Shown here: positions 36,831-48,806 of the stretch, piece by piece
Position numbering within the stretch: the first letter of the stretch is position 1
Layout: each line of letters opens with the position of its first letter
The notes under the pieces: model-generated
The model's database searches: none
Told to the model about the DNA's origin: nothing
What the model saw: only the letters and a program-made list of their open reading frames with translations
Made by a program: the position numbers and the translations under genes
Assembly: GCF_018320785.1 (NCBI RefSeq)
Contig: NC_054881.1
Location: 21,886,275-21,950,274 of the forward strand
Direction of reading: 5' to 3'
DNA: 64,000 bases
Origin: Cheilinus undulatus
Taxonomy: Eukaryota; Chordata; Actinopteri; Labriformes; Labridae

Positions 36831-38363
36831 ACTATGCAAAACTCCACATTGTTTATTTAAAGAACACTGAACACTTTAGCACTATTAAGAAACATGTCAT
36901 ATAGTAAACGAAAGGTTTCCTCTCAGGAAAAATCCCTGTTGGTTTATTTTTCTTCTGCAAAAAGTTATTTTAGTTTGGACTCACAAACTGCCTGCATTCA
37001 CAATTAAGCAGCAGCAGCATTGTAACACTGCGTGTTTAGTGAAGGACACTAACAGGCTCGGTAAACCTGGAAGTGGTGTGATTATTTATGTGAGTGAGGC
37101 GTAGACGTGTGAGATTTAAGGACTGGACTGTCTCTTTCTCACTCCCTCACAGTGACCCAAACAAAACAACACAGCAGACCAGGGAGGCTGAGAAAAGGAG
37201 GCGGTCCCCTCATTTTAGCTGCCACGGCTAAGCTAGCCAAAGACATACAATCACATACAGCATAGAAAAGTATATTCAAACTACCTTATCAGCTTTGAAG
37301 AGATATAAAGGCCAAGCTAGATGGAAAACAATTAGCATTATTTTCACTGCCTACAGCTAAAAAATCAAGTCTTATTTTGAAATGCACTTACTTTTGAAGC
37401 AACAATCTGTAATGATATACTTAGGCTGAGTGTGGCTATTTTGAGGAAAACAGTACATATTACAACAAATAAAGATGATCAATTTCTGCTTTTATTTTGA
37501 AATACAGACAGCAAGGGTCTGAAAAAATATACCTGTGCAGCAAATAAGATGTAAGATTTTCCCCCAATAAGCACCAAACAGCACTAATTTTAAACTGTAA
37601 ACAATTAAGAGCAAGAAAAATGTTTAAATAATTCAGTTGGGTAGCATGAAAGATGCTTCCTTGCAAAATTAAACAGTAGTCAGAAAGATACTTAAACAGA
37701 TAAGTAGTCTGAAGATGTACTCAAATTAGAAATCAGAATCAGACATACTTAAGTCACAACCAGGGACAGGTTTTGTCCTCATATATGCTTAAAAGTACAG
37801 GGTATAAGATCTAAGCATGAAAATATGAAGAAACAAATTGGAATAAATAAGATTCAATTAGATTAAATGCAGAGAAATTTGGATACAGGTGACTTCAAAA
37901 TAAAGGCCAAAACCATTTAAATAATGTATATATTTGGTTTAACAAGGCCTTAATACCTACAGCTATCAAAACAGCGTCAATCTAAAAATTCTTCAAAATT
38001 CTCATCAACATGAGTCTAAAAAGATAACTCAAGAATGCATTAAGCATTTTTTAGTAGGGCCAAAATAACTATGGCAGTAAAGAGAGTTCTTGTTGAGAAT
38101 TTCTAATGAAATTGTCATAGCTCCAGCTTTGCCCTGGTTCTGATACTCTCTGGCTCCCCTCTGATTGCTGCTGATTCACCTCACCTGCTCAGACCTGTAC
38201 ACCTGCTCCACATTGACTCATCAGCCCACTTTTGGCCCTTTGTCTTTATGAGATACCACAGTGAATAGAGCAGAAAATTGGGGAGGAATCCTGCTTGGAG
38301 GAGTATAGCCTCAGTAAATGGGGTGCTGTCTAGCTGCTTGCCTATCAGCATCCAAGAAAAGTC
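36831..38363. other. Non-coding, nothing recognised
   Basis: AT-rich, short open frames only. Confidence 0.45.
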
Positions 38364-38371
38364 TTTTACAA

Positions 38372-38841
38372 CAGTGATCCCCAACCACTGAGTCTGACAG
38401 ATGTTTTATTTTGATTCTCTTCTATTATGGCATCTATCTGTGCCTTTTTACCTCTCAACAAACGCCAAGATGTTAGTCGTGGTCACATGATACCCAAAAT
38501 TAAGCCCACACGCGAGCTAAAATGAGTATTAAACCAACGATGGAGAGCATCTTTGCAAAGTGGAGAAGGCTCATGAGGAGACAAAAATGGAGCCTACTAC
38601 GGCTGGGAAAAAAAGCTGCATTTAAAAGACAATACTCAGTGTCTTACTAAATAAGGGTTTATTGTAACTGGAGATTCACTGACTGATTTAGTATTATGGT
38701 GAGTTTTTTCTAAACTTTTTCTTAATGCCGTTTGTATCATTTCTTTTTGGTGTATTAATCCCCACACTTTAATGGATGGTCCATGAAAATACCTTTCATT
38801 AAATCAGTGCGTGGCACAAATATAAAGGTTGGGGACAGCTG
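38372..38841 (+). mobile_element. hAT deletion derivative keeping a transposase N-terminus
   Basis: Terminal inverted repeats CAGTGATCCCCAACC and GGTTGGGGACAGCTG enclose 470 bp, flanked by 8-bp direct repeats TTTTACAA (38364-38371) and TTTTAAAA (38842-38849, 7 of 8). Near 38523-38660 the plus strand reads MSIKPTMESIFAKWRRLMRR, then KKAAFKRQYSVSY, like the N-terminus of hAT transposases related to ZBED/SCAND3. The catalytic region is deleted. Confidence 0.85.
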
Positions 38842-38973
38842 TTTTAAAAGACATACTCATGTTGAAAGTAGTATGTTTAAAAGTGAAAACATGCCTCAGC
38901 TACAGCTGCTACTCATATTCATACTACTCATATTTGAAACGCAGATAATTATGAAACAAGTTTGACAGACATG

Positions 38974-40078
38974 GGCTGTGTCCCATTTCAGTGACTGCAT
39001 CTTTCGGAGGGAACGTCTGATTCGGTCAAAGTGGCATGTTTAAGACTGTTGTGTTTCCAGAGGAGAGGAAAGTTCATCAAAGCTTTAACTTCATAAGCAG
39101 TTTAACAAAAAAAAAAAAAACTTTTCAGTTTATCAGTTAATTCCTCTTAAAATTAGCATTATTGTAAATATAAAACAGTATTATCACATTGTCGATGGAT
39201 CATAAAAGGCCAAAAGAGGCTAAAAGAGGCCATGATGACTTAGAAAATAAAACTACCCACAAGGTTGTGTTAAAAAATTTACAAATACCTTTTTTTTCAT
39301 AATTGACCACTGTGTTCACTCACTCCGAAAGTACTTAATTTCAAGCTAAATTTCATAATAAAAACAAAGGTATTGAGCAACAAACATTGTGACTGGTCAT
39401 CAATAAGCCATGTACAGGTAGGCTCTTGCTCAAGTAGTTTGTGATCCGTCTGAGCATGTAAGAGTACAGTTTGGATCCTTTGTCTTTTTAAGGTAATCAA
39501 ACAGACCATGGATTTACCCAGGACACGTTCACAGCGCCCCAGTTCCTGCAATGTAAGTCGCTGGTACACTAGTGCCACCTAATGGCGATAAATTTGAACA
39601 TAACTCACAGACTCTCTTTCTCTAACTTCCATGGCTGATACTGCAGATGAAACAGGCAAAAACAAGGAATGAAGCTAAGATTAATAATAACCCAAGTTGC
39701 AGAATGTTTAAAGGTTTCAGTCAATCATTTTTCAAATTAACAACCATGTTGAAAATTCATTAGAAAATGGACGATGACAATTAACAGATTCATTGCATAC
39801 CAACTTAAATGAGAAGGCAGACTCACATGGCAAAGTAGTATACTTTAAAGTGAGTAATAAGTTGGCCTTGAAACTCCAAATGATCAATAAAATGAAAGTT
39901 GTTTCTAAGTGCCATTGCAGCTCTTGGAAATAATGGGTAAGGGTGGAGGCAGCTGGCAATGTGACTGGTGAATCCTCCTAAGACTAAACTGCTTCACTTC
40001 TAATCGGCTTGAGTGGCCTACATTGGTTACAAAGGCTGAGATCTTGGTACGATGCTACCCCTAAACTGGGACACAGCT
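38974..40078. mobile_element. Nonautonomous DNA transposon with GGCTGTGTCCCA ends
   Basis: Left end GGCTGTGTCCCATTTCAG and right end CTAAACTGGGACACAGCT form an 18-bp imperfect inverted pair. The interior beside the left end (GACTGCATCTTTCGGAGGG) agrees with a common teleost family. No target duplication was made out. Confidence 0.65.
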
Positions 40079-40379
40079 ACTCTCACTTCACGAGCAGAAA
40101 GTTTTGAAGAAAAAACAGCGCGATTAAAAATGGCCTCCACCCACAGCTTTTAAAATCAGCTCATACTATGATATGCAGACAATGAAAACAGCTCTTATTT
40201 CAAAATGCAGACGATTCAGAGCAGCCAGTTTCCTTAATGCAGAAAAAGATTGAGAGATAAATTCAAACTGACAAGTGAGCGCTCTGACACACGGTGATCT
40301 GAGTGGAAAGAAAAGAGAGGATGTAAGGTCTGAGACACACAGACAGGGAAAAAGGGCAAACCCTGACATGTAAACCAGG

Positions 40380-40790
40380 GACGACAGCCAGAAGACGGCG
40401 TGTGCGTCAGTGTAGGCGAGCTGCCGGGTGGGTGGAGGGCGTGGAGGGAGAGGAAAAGAGCCTGAGTGATAGCCCACCAGGGTCTTGGAGCGGCCCGACC
40501 CTGGGAACAGCTAACCTACCTTGACATGCGTAGGAAACCCAAGACTCCGTGAGCCCTGTGTCAGATAGGAGCCACCCAGAGGAGCCCCGCCACGACGGTG
40601 CAGCCCGAGCCCCCGTGTGTCCTCTTTAACTAGCTTTGTTTAGATGAGCGCACGGCCGAGGAATGTTTCAGTGTACCTCAGAAAACCACAAGCACAACAG
40701 CATTAGGGCGACATCGGCTTCACAGCGCGTGGGAATAAGTCAACTCTGGCTACCGGCGGGGTTAGAACCTCTGGCATTAGTTCAGTGTGT
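40380..40790. promoter_or_regulatory. Candidate regulatory or exonic GC-rich island
   Basis: The longest GC- and CpG-rich stretch outside the gene pair, with GGGTCTTGGAGCGGCCCGAC, CACGACGGTGCAGCCCGAG and GCGCACGGCCGAGG. No frame gives a recognisable protein. It could be a CpG island, an enhancer or a non-coding first exon. Confidence 0.35.
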
Positions 40791-41089
40791 ATGTTAGCTA
40801 AACTGTGGGTGTGCTCATTTTACCCTGGTCAAAGTCTCTTTGAAGCTTTAATTCTGTCAGAAAGATAAGAGGTGACAATTGAAAAGTGACTCTGAGGTGG
40901 TTTTCAGTCATGTTACATTTCTGGTAAGTAGTTTTGAGATGACACTAAAGGAAAGTGTTGAACTTCGGGGACCAGGAGCCGTGATCCAATCTTTATCCTT
41001 CTAACAGGAAGTTAAACATTCAAATTAAAGATTCAAATTCATTACTAGTGTGACTTTGAGTCAGTCACAGTGAAGGTTTCTCAGTTGTT

Positions 41090-41685
41090 GGTAAACACAC
41101 TGGATGAGGTCCAGTCACTGTTTCGCAGCCTTCAGCAACAACTCCGTACGAAATTACACGGCACAGTGGTAGATTAGATGGTTTATTTAAACCTCTGCAT
41201 GTGCTGATCCATTATGATCCATGTAAATTAATGATCTTTTTTGTCATAGATAAGTCAGACTGAATTTTAAATTGGAGAAGTTGCTGTTGATTTAAGATAC
41301 ATAGTATGTGCCACCTGAGATTGCAATATTGTTTAGTACACTATTCGGGGAGGTTGTTGATGTTGCTTTATTTTTGCTCAGGGTCTCTTTTTTCAATTAT
41401 TTGACCTCTAAGTCATATGTACCATTTTCATCTTAATTATAATAAATAAATAGACAAGTGAGAATTGACAGCATTAAATATGACCATCTGTAGGCATCAT
41501 TTAAAAAGAGAGAAGACTTTTCAGAAGCTCTGGATGAGTTCCTGTCTCTGTCTTGAAGCCTTCAGTTGTAACTCAGGGCACAATTGCGAAAGAGGCGCAA
41601 TATCAGATGAGAATGTTCTGTACATCTCCAGACATGCCAATTGATTATGATGCAATGTAAATTAATGTTCTGAGTCAGTTAATGG
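41090..41685 (+). repeat. Diverged local direct duplication (two ~150-bp copies)
   Basis: Copy 1 (41098-41235) has CTGGATGAGGTCCAGTCACT, AGCCTTCAG, CAACTC and CATGTAAATTAATGATCT. Copy 2 (41528-41683) has CTGGATGAGTTCCTGTCTCT, AGCCTTCAG, TAACTC and AATGTAAATTAATGTTCT in the same order. Not a repeat family I know. Confidence 0.55.
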
Positions 41686-42179
41686 TCAGCTCTAATGTAT
41701 GCACTTAAGGTTTGTATAGTTAAGCACTTAGACCAGTTACAGCAGCCTTATAAATATTTTATAGTTCAAAGGGATACACTAAAAATACACTTGTATTTTT
41801 AGAATTACTGACTGCTGGGATCTAGGTATTTGTGTACTTATCCATTTCAGTGTTATGTCTAAATTTGTGTGATTGTGTTTCTCAAGTTTTGTGTTTTTAC
41901 CTGACTGCAAAACAAATTTCCCTCAGGGGACAATAAAGTTGAAGTTGAAGAAGTGACCAAGTTTGACCACCACTTATTCACGTTATCCTTCAGCACGATG
42001 TTTATGTGTCTGGAAAGTTATGCGTGAAGAGACGGACTCGGGTCTGCTTAACGGAATTTTTTTTTATTTTAAAAGCTTAGGAATGCAAGTAAGTAAACGT
42101 AAATGTAAGTAAATCAAAGTTATTTGTTAGCAAAGCCACTAACATCACCAGGGGACCAAGCCATGGTTGAAAATATTCA

Positions 42180-42310
42180 TAGAACAACTTGACAATAGCG
42201 TAACAAGTCAAATTTACAAGACACAAAACATTTTCACAAGTTGAGACAAATTTACAAGTTGCTGAACTCTTTAACCAATTCAGACAAAAATTTACAAATG
42301 ACACAATTTA
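42180..42310. repeat. Small block related to the TTTACAAA satellite
   Basis: AAATTTACAAGACACAAAAC, GACAAATTTACAAG and AAAATTTACAAATGACACAA echo the arms of the array at 27790-29060. Confidence 0.5.
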
Positions 42311-43005
42311 ACAGACAGGGAGTGTGGCAGCTACTCTGACAAAAGTACCAAATTTATATCTTATATCACGGCAAACATGGCCCTTGGCAATGGACATTTG
42401 TCTGGGGCTTCCAGGCGTCTGCTGCCCATGCCATACTAGCGTGTGCCTGCCAAGCTCAAGGCAAGGGAGGCGGAGCTTACCTGCTGCAGCTTCTCCTCAA
42501 CCGTTCTGACCTAGGTACTTTGACGACCTCTGAGCAGTCTGGATACAAAAGGATTTATGGGTCTTCGTCTCTGGACAGCAGGGGTTAGTTATTATCAGAT
42601 GCGGTTGCCTTCAGGCTTCAAATCAGTTTCATGAGGCACCATCAGTTATATTTATCTGGAAAGATTACATAAGTAAGATTAATTTTAAACAGATAGAACT
42701 CACCTGGATGTGTTTCCTTTTTTGTTTCTTCCTTTTGACCAACAGTTAAATTGCTATTGGGACTTTGAGCTTCTGTAATTGTCTGTATGACAGGCATGGT
42801 TGTTCTACTGAAATGAACAGAATTCCATGTCAAAAATCATAAATGGCAAATGTATGATTAAGCTAAAAAAAAGCCTAAACATGTAGCTTTTCTGTCTAAA
42901 GTTTGGCTGTGTAGCAAATTGCACATCTGAATTTTTCTCAAAGGGTCACACTTTGTAATTTTACATTGCACTTCCCAGCCACGGTATATAAACTATGATG
43001 GCAGC
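42311..43005. other. Non-coding, nothing recognised
   Basis: GC-moderate at 42390-42520, where a donor-like GTAAGC exists on the minus strand, but no supported exon. Confidence 0.4.
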
Positions 43006-43009
43006 AACA

Positions 43010-44205
43010 CATCTCAAAAAAAGTAGGGACGGGCCATGTTTACCATTGTGTAGCATCCCCTCATCTTGTGATGAATGATGAATGTTGTCCCATTCTTGTC
43101 TCATGTTGGATTTTAGCTGCTCAACAGTCGTGGGTCTTCTTTGGTGGACTTTTCCTTTTCCAAATGTGTTCTATTGGTGAAAGGTCTGGAGTGCAGCCGC
43201 GCCAGTTCAGCACCTGGACTCTTCTACCATGAAGTCATGCTGTTGTGATGGATGGGGTATGTGATTTAGTATTGTCTGTTGAAAAATGCAAGGCTTCCCC
43301 TGAAATAGATGTCGTCTGGGTGGGAGCATATGCCTCTCTAAAACCTGATTTTTCAGCATTCATAGTACCTCTCCAGATGTGTAAGCCGCCCATGCCATAG
43401 GCATTAATGCAGCCTCATAGCAGCAGAGACAAAGGCTTTTGAAAAAAAAAATAATTTCAAATTTTGATTCATCTGACCACAGAACAGTTTTCCATTTTGC
43501 TTCATTTTAAATTAGCTTTGGCTCAATGCAGACATCTGTGTTTCTGGATTGTGGTGACATATCTTCTTCTTTACATGATACAGCTTTAACTTGCATCCGT
43601 GGATTATGCTGACAAATAATGTTCCTGAGCCCATGCAGTGATTTCTGGTACAGGTTTTTTTTTTTTTTTTTGAGATTTATTTTTGGCCTTTATTAGATAG
43701 GACAGTGGATAGAGTCGGAAACAGGGAAGAGAGCAGGGAGAGACATACAGGAAATAGTGCCACGGGCCGGATTCTAACCCGGGTCGCTTGCGTACATGGC
43801 ACGTGCCTTAACCACTCGACTACCGGCGTGCTCTGGTACAGTTTTTAATGCGGTGCCACCCGAGGGCCCGAAGATCACGAGCAGCTGGTATTGACATTTG
43901 ACCTTGTCTTTTGCACACAGAGATTTCTCCAGATTTTCTGAATCTATTGATGATATTATGTACTGTAGATGGAGGGATATTAAAAGCCTTTTCAATTTAA
44001 CTTTTCTAAAACTGTTCTACAAATGTTTAGATGCATTTTTTTCACAGATTGGTGAACCTCTACCCATCTTTACCTCTGAGAGACTCTGTATCTCTAAAAT
44101 GCTCCTTTTATACCCAGTGATGCTACTGATCTGCTGCCAGTTAACCTAATCAGTTGCAAAATGCTAACCGTGCTCTCTGTATGTAACAGTTACCTTATTT
44201 GACAT
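43010..44205 (-). mobile_element. Tc1/mariner-related copy, decayed and interrupted by a SINE
   Basis: On the minus strand, text near 43170-43200 corresponds to PDLSPIEHIW of a Tc1-type transposase. The N-terminal DNA-binding region lies near 43850-44060 (minus-strand frame 43774-43995). Text such as CAGGTCTG-like, GATTCATCTGACCACAGAAC and GGCCCGAAGATCACGAGCAG is diagnostic for a very common fish element. Frameshifts throughout. Confidence 0.75.
43654..43831 (-). mobile_element. tRNA-derived SINE inside the Tc1-like copy
   Basis: Flanked by perfect 10-bp target-site duplications TCTGGTACAG (43644-43653 and 43832-43841). The minus strand starts with a tRNA-like head: an A-box region GTAGTCGAGTGGTTAAGGCA and a B-box GGGTTAGAATCC. 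It continues with an unrelated body and ends in poly(A), seen as the T run at 43654-43671. The head is not a usable tRNA. Confidence 0.88.
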
Positions 44206-44377
44206 GTAGGTTTTTCCAAAAGGAACACATTTAGAATGATGGCCGTTTACAATTCCTTGTAATTGTAATAATGATGACTTACTATTTTTCTAAATTTTGA
44301 TCTATTTTTACTTTGGTAAAATACTTAGTTGTAGTAAAATGGAACCAAATCACCGTGGTTTCTCACTATTTGTGGTT

Positions 44378-44392
<15 letters not shown>

Positions 44393-44443
<51 letters not shown>
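44393..44443. repeat. (AT)n microsatellite after a poly(A) run
   Basis: About 25 AT units following an A tract at 44378-44393. Confidence 0.97.
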
Positions 44444-44445
<2 letters not shown>

Positions 44446-44449
44446 ATTT

Positions 44450-45990
44450 TTCAGATTTGCAGATATGATTTGTCTTAAGAGTAATTCTACTGTTGGAGCA
44501 CATCCTTTTTTCATATAATCCTGTGTGAATCAGAGGAGAGAATGAGTAAAGGGTGGGTGTGGACATAAGCTGTAGTTTGGCTAGATCTGGTCTGTTTGGC
44601 TGAGAAGAAGAGGAGTGAGACAGTAAGTTTTCCTTGAATGAGCAGAGTGAGATAAAGCAAAATGACGACAGAGTAAAAGCAAAGAGAGGAGAGGATGGGG
44701 GGAGAAAATGGATTGGATGTTGGCACGCAGGGAAAGGCAGTCTGCGGTAGACTTGTAAATAGCTGGAGGGACAGAGGGATGGAGGAATGGAGCTATCAGC
44801 GGAGAAGTGATGAAGGTCTGGGATCAAGCCAAGATAAACAGCCTGGCCTGGAAGGAGCTGCAGCACCACACAGACACAAATGAACTTTACAAAGGCACAA
44901 ACATACAAACACTTAAAGCTGCAGACTCTTTATATTCATCATACACCCCTATCAAACACACATAAACACTCATGCATGCACATACACACCTGCAGGCACA
45001 TAAGCAGTGTACTGTTAGGCTCCCAGACCGCAGCTTCTTGAGTGTTAAGCTGTGTGACAACAGCTTGAGCTGTCATTTAGACGTCTCTTTTCAACACATA
45101 CTTCACATTAGTCCATTTGCTCAGATACCACAGAATAAACACACAATGAAAAGAAATGACTGGGCTTTTATTTTGTAACACTTTGAATAAACAGACTCAA
45201 AGAAGGCTGAGCTTTTGGAAAATCCCTCCTAATGTATCTGTAGATTCATTTCAACTCCCCCTTTTTAACAGTAAAAGCTATGATTTCTCTTTTTAATAAT
45301 AGCTACAGTAAAATACATGTTACAGTGAAGGTGTGCAACCGTCTTCCGTGCTGCATGTCTGTTTTTTTCATCTTACACATGTAACAGTGTGTTTCATTAC
45401 TTGTCAGTGAGAGTGTGACTGAGCTTCATTAGCGTGCGACCAAGCGAGAGCTCTCCTGCTCTGTCTTGTCTTTGAGCGACTAACAGCTTGAGTGAAACCT
45501 TTAAATTTTGCCAAACGTTGTCTTTAAGGCAGCATTCAGAGGCATTTTGCAAAACTGCAGCATGAAAGAGTGGCTGTGAGGCGTGTCCAGCTGGAATGCA
45601 AAACACAAGTCATGGTCATTGCTCTGTCACCACGCAGAGCTGGGCTTTAAGGACCCTCAGCCTCTAGGTGTGTTTTTCTGTTAAATAGAGGTAAAACAAG
45701 TTACTTTCCTTGCTATATAGGTTGTTTTATACAACCTATAAATCAGGGAAAATTAGGAGTGTGAAAGAGAATCATTAACAACACATTTTGAATCAGTATG
45801 CATTCATAATGACGAGCAAAAATGTAATGTGAAAAAACGAAAAAATAATTTAAAAACTTACAATTTAACACTAGTTTTGTCAACTAAAGTAACGATGAAC
45901 AACATAGTAGAGCAGGTAAACAGGAAGTGAAGCTGTGCACTCACTGTGTCAAGGGCATCCAGCCTTCAGTGCTGATTGCTGAAAGCCTTT
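44450..45990. other. Non-coding, nothing recognised
   Basis: A purine-rich tract at 44600-44800 produces a long minus-strand open frame that is compositional. No gene supported. Confidence 0.45.
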
Positions 45991-45996
45991 CAGACA

Positions 45997-46765
45997 TACT
46001 ATGTGGACAAAAGTTTTTGGCCACCAGCCTGTTACACCAGCAGGGACTGTAATGACATTGTATTCAACTTGAATATTTTAATACAGAGTTGGCCCATACT
46101 TCACAGCTGGCACAATGGAGTCAGACAGGTAATGTTCTCCCGGCATCTGCCAAACCCAGACTCGCCCTTCTGACAGCCAAACAGAGAAGCGTGATCTGTC
46201 ACTTCGTAGAATGTCCACTGCTTCACAGTCCAGTGTTGGTTTGCTTGACACCACTGCATCTGACGTTTGGTACTGGACTTGGAGATGTGAGGCTTGCATG
46301 CAACTGCTCAGCAATGGAAATCCATTCCATGAAGCTCCAGCTGCACAGTTGTTGTGCTAACATTAATGCCAGTGGAAATTCAGAGCTGGAATGAGCGGAG
46401 TATTGGCAACTTTCATGCACCATGCACCTTAGTCATCACTGACCCCACTCTGTGGTTTAAGTTGGTCTTCAGCATCTTGTATGAGTTGCTGTTGCTCCTA
46501 AATGCTTCCACTTTATGATAATATCCCTTACAGTTGACTGTGGAATACTCAGCAGAGATTAAATTTCAGGGAGCGTCTTATTGCAAAGGTGGCATCCTTC
46601 ACAGTACCATGCTTGAAGTCACACAGCTCTTCAGAACGACCCATTTTGCATCACAAATACTTGCAAATGGAGACTGCATTGCTAGGTGCTTGATTTTATA
46701 CACCTGTGGTAGTGGGTCCTGAATTTAATAATCAGCACGTGTGGCCAGATGCTTTTGTCCACCTA
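45997..46765 (-). mobile_element. Internally deleted Tc1-like element
   Basis: Inverted ends ATGTGGACAAAAGTTTTTGG (about 46000) and GGCCAGATGCTTTTGTCCAC (about 46743-46762). The minus-strand frame at 46078-46314 reads RFSVWLSEGRVWVWQMPGEH, a catalytic-domain segment of Tc1-type transposase. The C-terminal half of the gene is deleted. Confidence 0.8.
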
Positions 46766-46904
46766 AAAATTCATTCATGGATCAGAAATGCGGGTGTTCT
46801 TTTTAGTAGTTAATTGTATGGAATGCTGTTTTTTTATTGAAAAGATTTCTTAATTTATAAAAGCTTATACTGAGCTGAGGTAGGTAGAACAGGACGGTCT
46901 GTAA

Positions 46905-47025
46905 CTAGAGATTCAGAGGGGCTGTATCTGCACCTACAGACAATTTAGAGTCACTTACCAAGTGACCTAAAAAACACATCTTTTGACTGTAGGAGGAAGC
47001 CAGAATCTGGGTAAACACAACAAAT
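46905..47025 (+). repeat. Dispersed teleost repeat fragment
   Basis: CACCTACAGACAATTTAGAG, TCACTTACCAAGTGACCTAA and GACTGTAGGAGGAAGCCAGA are ordered phrases of the repeat also seen in part at 21575-21685. Confidence 0.6.
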
Positions 47026-48180
47026 TTAACAAAAGTGGGATGTTTTGACTCCTGGCAAACTGATAGATCCTTAAAATTAGAAGATTATACTCTATTAAAG
47101 TATTAAATAACATAGTAAAACACATGCTGTCACACTGTCTTCCTATCTGGACTTAGACAGTCTTTTCCCTCAAAGCAGACCAACATAAAGTCAGGCTTTC
47201 AGGTCAATGTGCCTTCATAGCTCTTCTCCCAAATAAAAACAAATCCTAAAATCAGTCTGCTGTGTAAACCATGAATGTGTATCCTCTTTTGAAGCTCTCA
47301 GATTATGAGTGGTGTCTGTGAATTTGGTGGTGGTACTTGTGTCTTGTGTGTTTTATACATAGAGCAGCCTGCATATTAGTTCAAAGCCGCCCTGTTCTGT
47401 ATGAGGGGAGAAGAGGAGACATGAAAGCAGCACTCAACAACATGTACAGTCTAAAGATGGCAGAGTGAAAAGGACTAGAAGGTACACCAACATTAATCAA
47501 ACACACCTACATTTTGATAAAAGAAGTGCACCCACATGTCAGGGGCTCTTAATGGATGCAGCAGATGTCTCATAGAGGGAAAGAACACTTAGTTACTCAT
47601 GCACAATGACAGAACGGTTAATTTTGACCAAATATTTCATGAGTGATGATATTGAGAACAACAGCACTTGGACTCTTAAATATGTATAACTCTGCTTTTA
47701 GTTATCGACTCTTACTTAATATAATATTGACATGAGAATATCTGTTGATGCTGATGCCTTTTTATCGCTCTGTCATTTGTATTGTATAAAAGCATTACCA
47801 CATGCACACATCCATGCTAATACTCAGTTAAAAAGCAGTCCCATTATACAACGCTTTGTTTTGATGGAGTAATCTGATTGGTCAAGAGGCAGCTGATGGA
47901 TCTACATTAATGTATTTTATATATGTGCTATATGAAGAAATACACTGACCTGATATACCAGATAGACTTCACCTATCAATTACATGGGATATGTCTCACA
48001 TCCATCTAGGCCAAAGCCCATACACATTGTTTGGGAAGCTTAGATCCTTTAAAAAAAAAATCCCAGGGAGTGAGTGGAAAAACATTCAATCTGTTGCATT
48101 CATTACTGGCCAATCAGAGTGACAAAACACATGACATAGTGGGTGTTCACAGCAGCTGTTTATGTTCTGCTTTGGAGTGA
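47026..48180. other. Non-coding, nothing recognised
   Basis: AT-rich, no exon or clear repeat. Confidence 0.45.
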
Positions 48181-48184
48181 ACCT

Positions 48185-48460
48185 GACAGCCGCTGTTGTT
48201 GCTGACTTTCAGTGGTGAATCAAACTCACGCCAAAGTCATCACATCTTTCCCCCAAAGAAATGCTGTCAGGGCATTTTTTGCTCCTCTTGTCATAAAGAC
48301 ATGTGGTCCAAATCTTACAAAAAACTACTGCTATAACTGCATCCGAGCTACTTGCTACACTTGTTGCCATTGTTTATGGGCTTGCAGTACAACTAAATCC
48401 CGCCCATAGCTACCACCTCATTCTTCTCAAATGATGCTGATTGGTCTGTCCATTCTCAGT
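48185..48460 (+). repeat. Dispersed repeat family A, copy 2
   Basis: Matches other copies over GTACAACTAAATCCCGCCC, TCAAATGATGCTGATTGGTC and the ACTGCTATAACTGCATC.GAGCTA block. Confidence 0.6.
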
Positions 48461-48800
48461 CCGGCTATTCGGCGCTTTTGCACCATGAGTGAAGTCAAAA
48501 GTCCTGCCTGTGGGGAGCAACAGTAGTAGTATTCCCCTACTTAGTCAAACCTTTACGTGATCTGAAACAACACATATTTTAGGTATTTCAAATTGTTTTA
48601 TTTTTTGATGTATGCTCTTTCTGCAGTAATGTTATGGCAAAGATATCTGGAAAACAGAAGTTAGATGTTTTGCAGATTTTATGTTTTCTAATTGATGTTT
48701 TTACAGCAAATTTATAGCCAGTATGTGTATGAAAAACTTCTTCATCTCCCTGAACTCATGCCCACTTCAAACGTTCATTTTATTATGTCAAACCTGGCAC
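48461..48800. other. Non-coding, nothing recognised
   Basis: No feature seen. Confidence 0.4.
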
Positions 48801-48806
48801 TAAACA

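Noticed and set aside
42390..42520. Possible minus-strand exon ending at a GTAAGC donor
   Set aside because: No frame gives a recognisable peptide and the candidate upstream acceptor leads to stops or nonsense.
43755..43831. tRNA gene on the minus strand
   Set aside because: A- and B-box-like words are present, but the sequence does not close into a cloverleaf with a clear anticodon arm and is fused to a SINE body with poly(A) and target duplications.
44366..44908. 180-codon minus-strand open frame
   Set aside because: Its C-terminal part is the (AT)n microsatellite and poly(A) run, giving an alternating Y/I stretch; the rest is a purine-rich strand.
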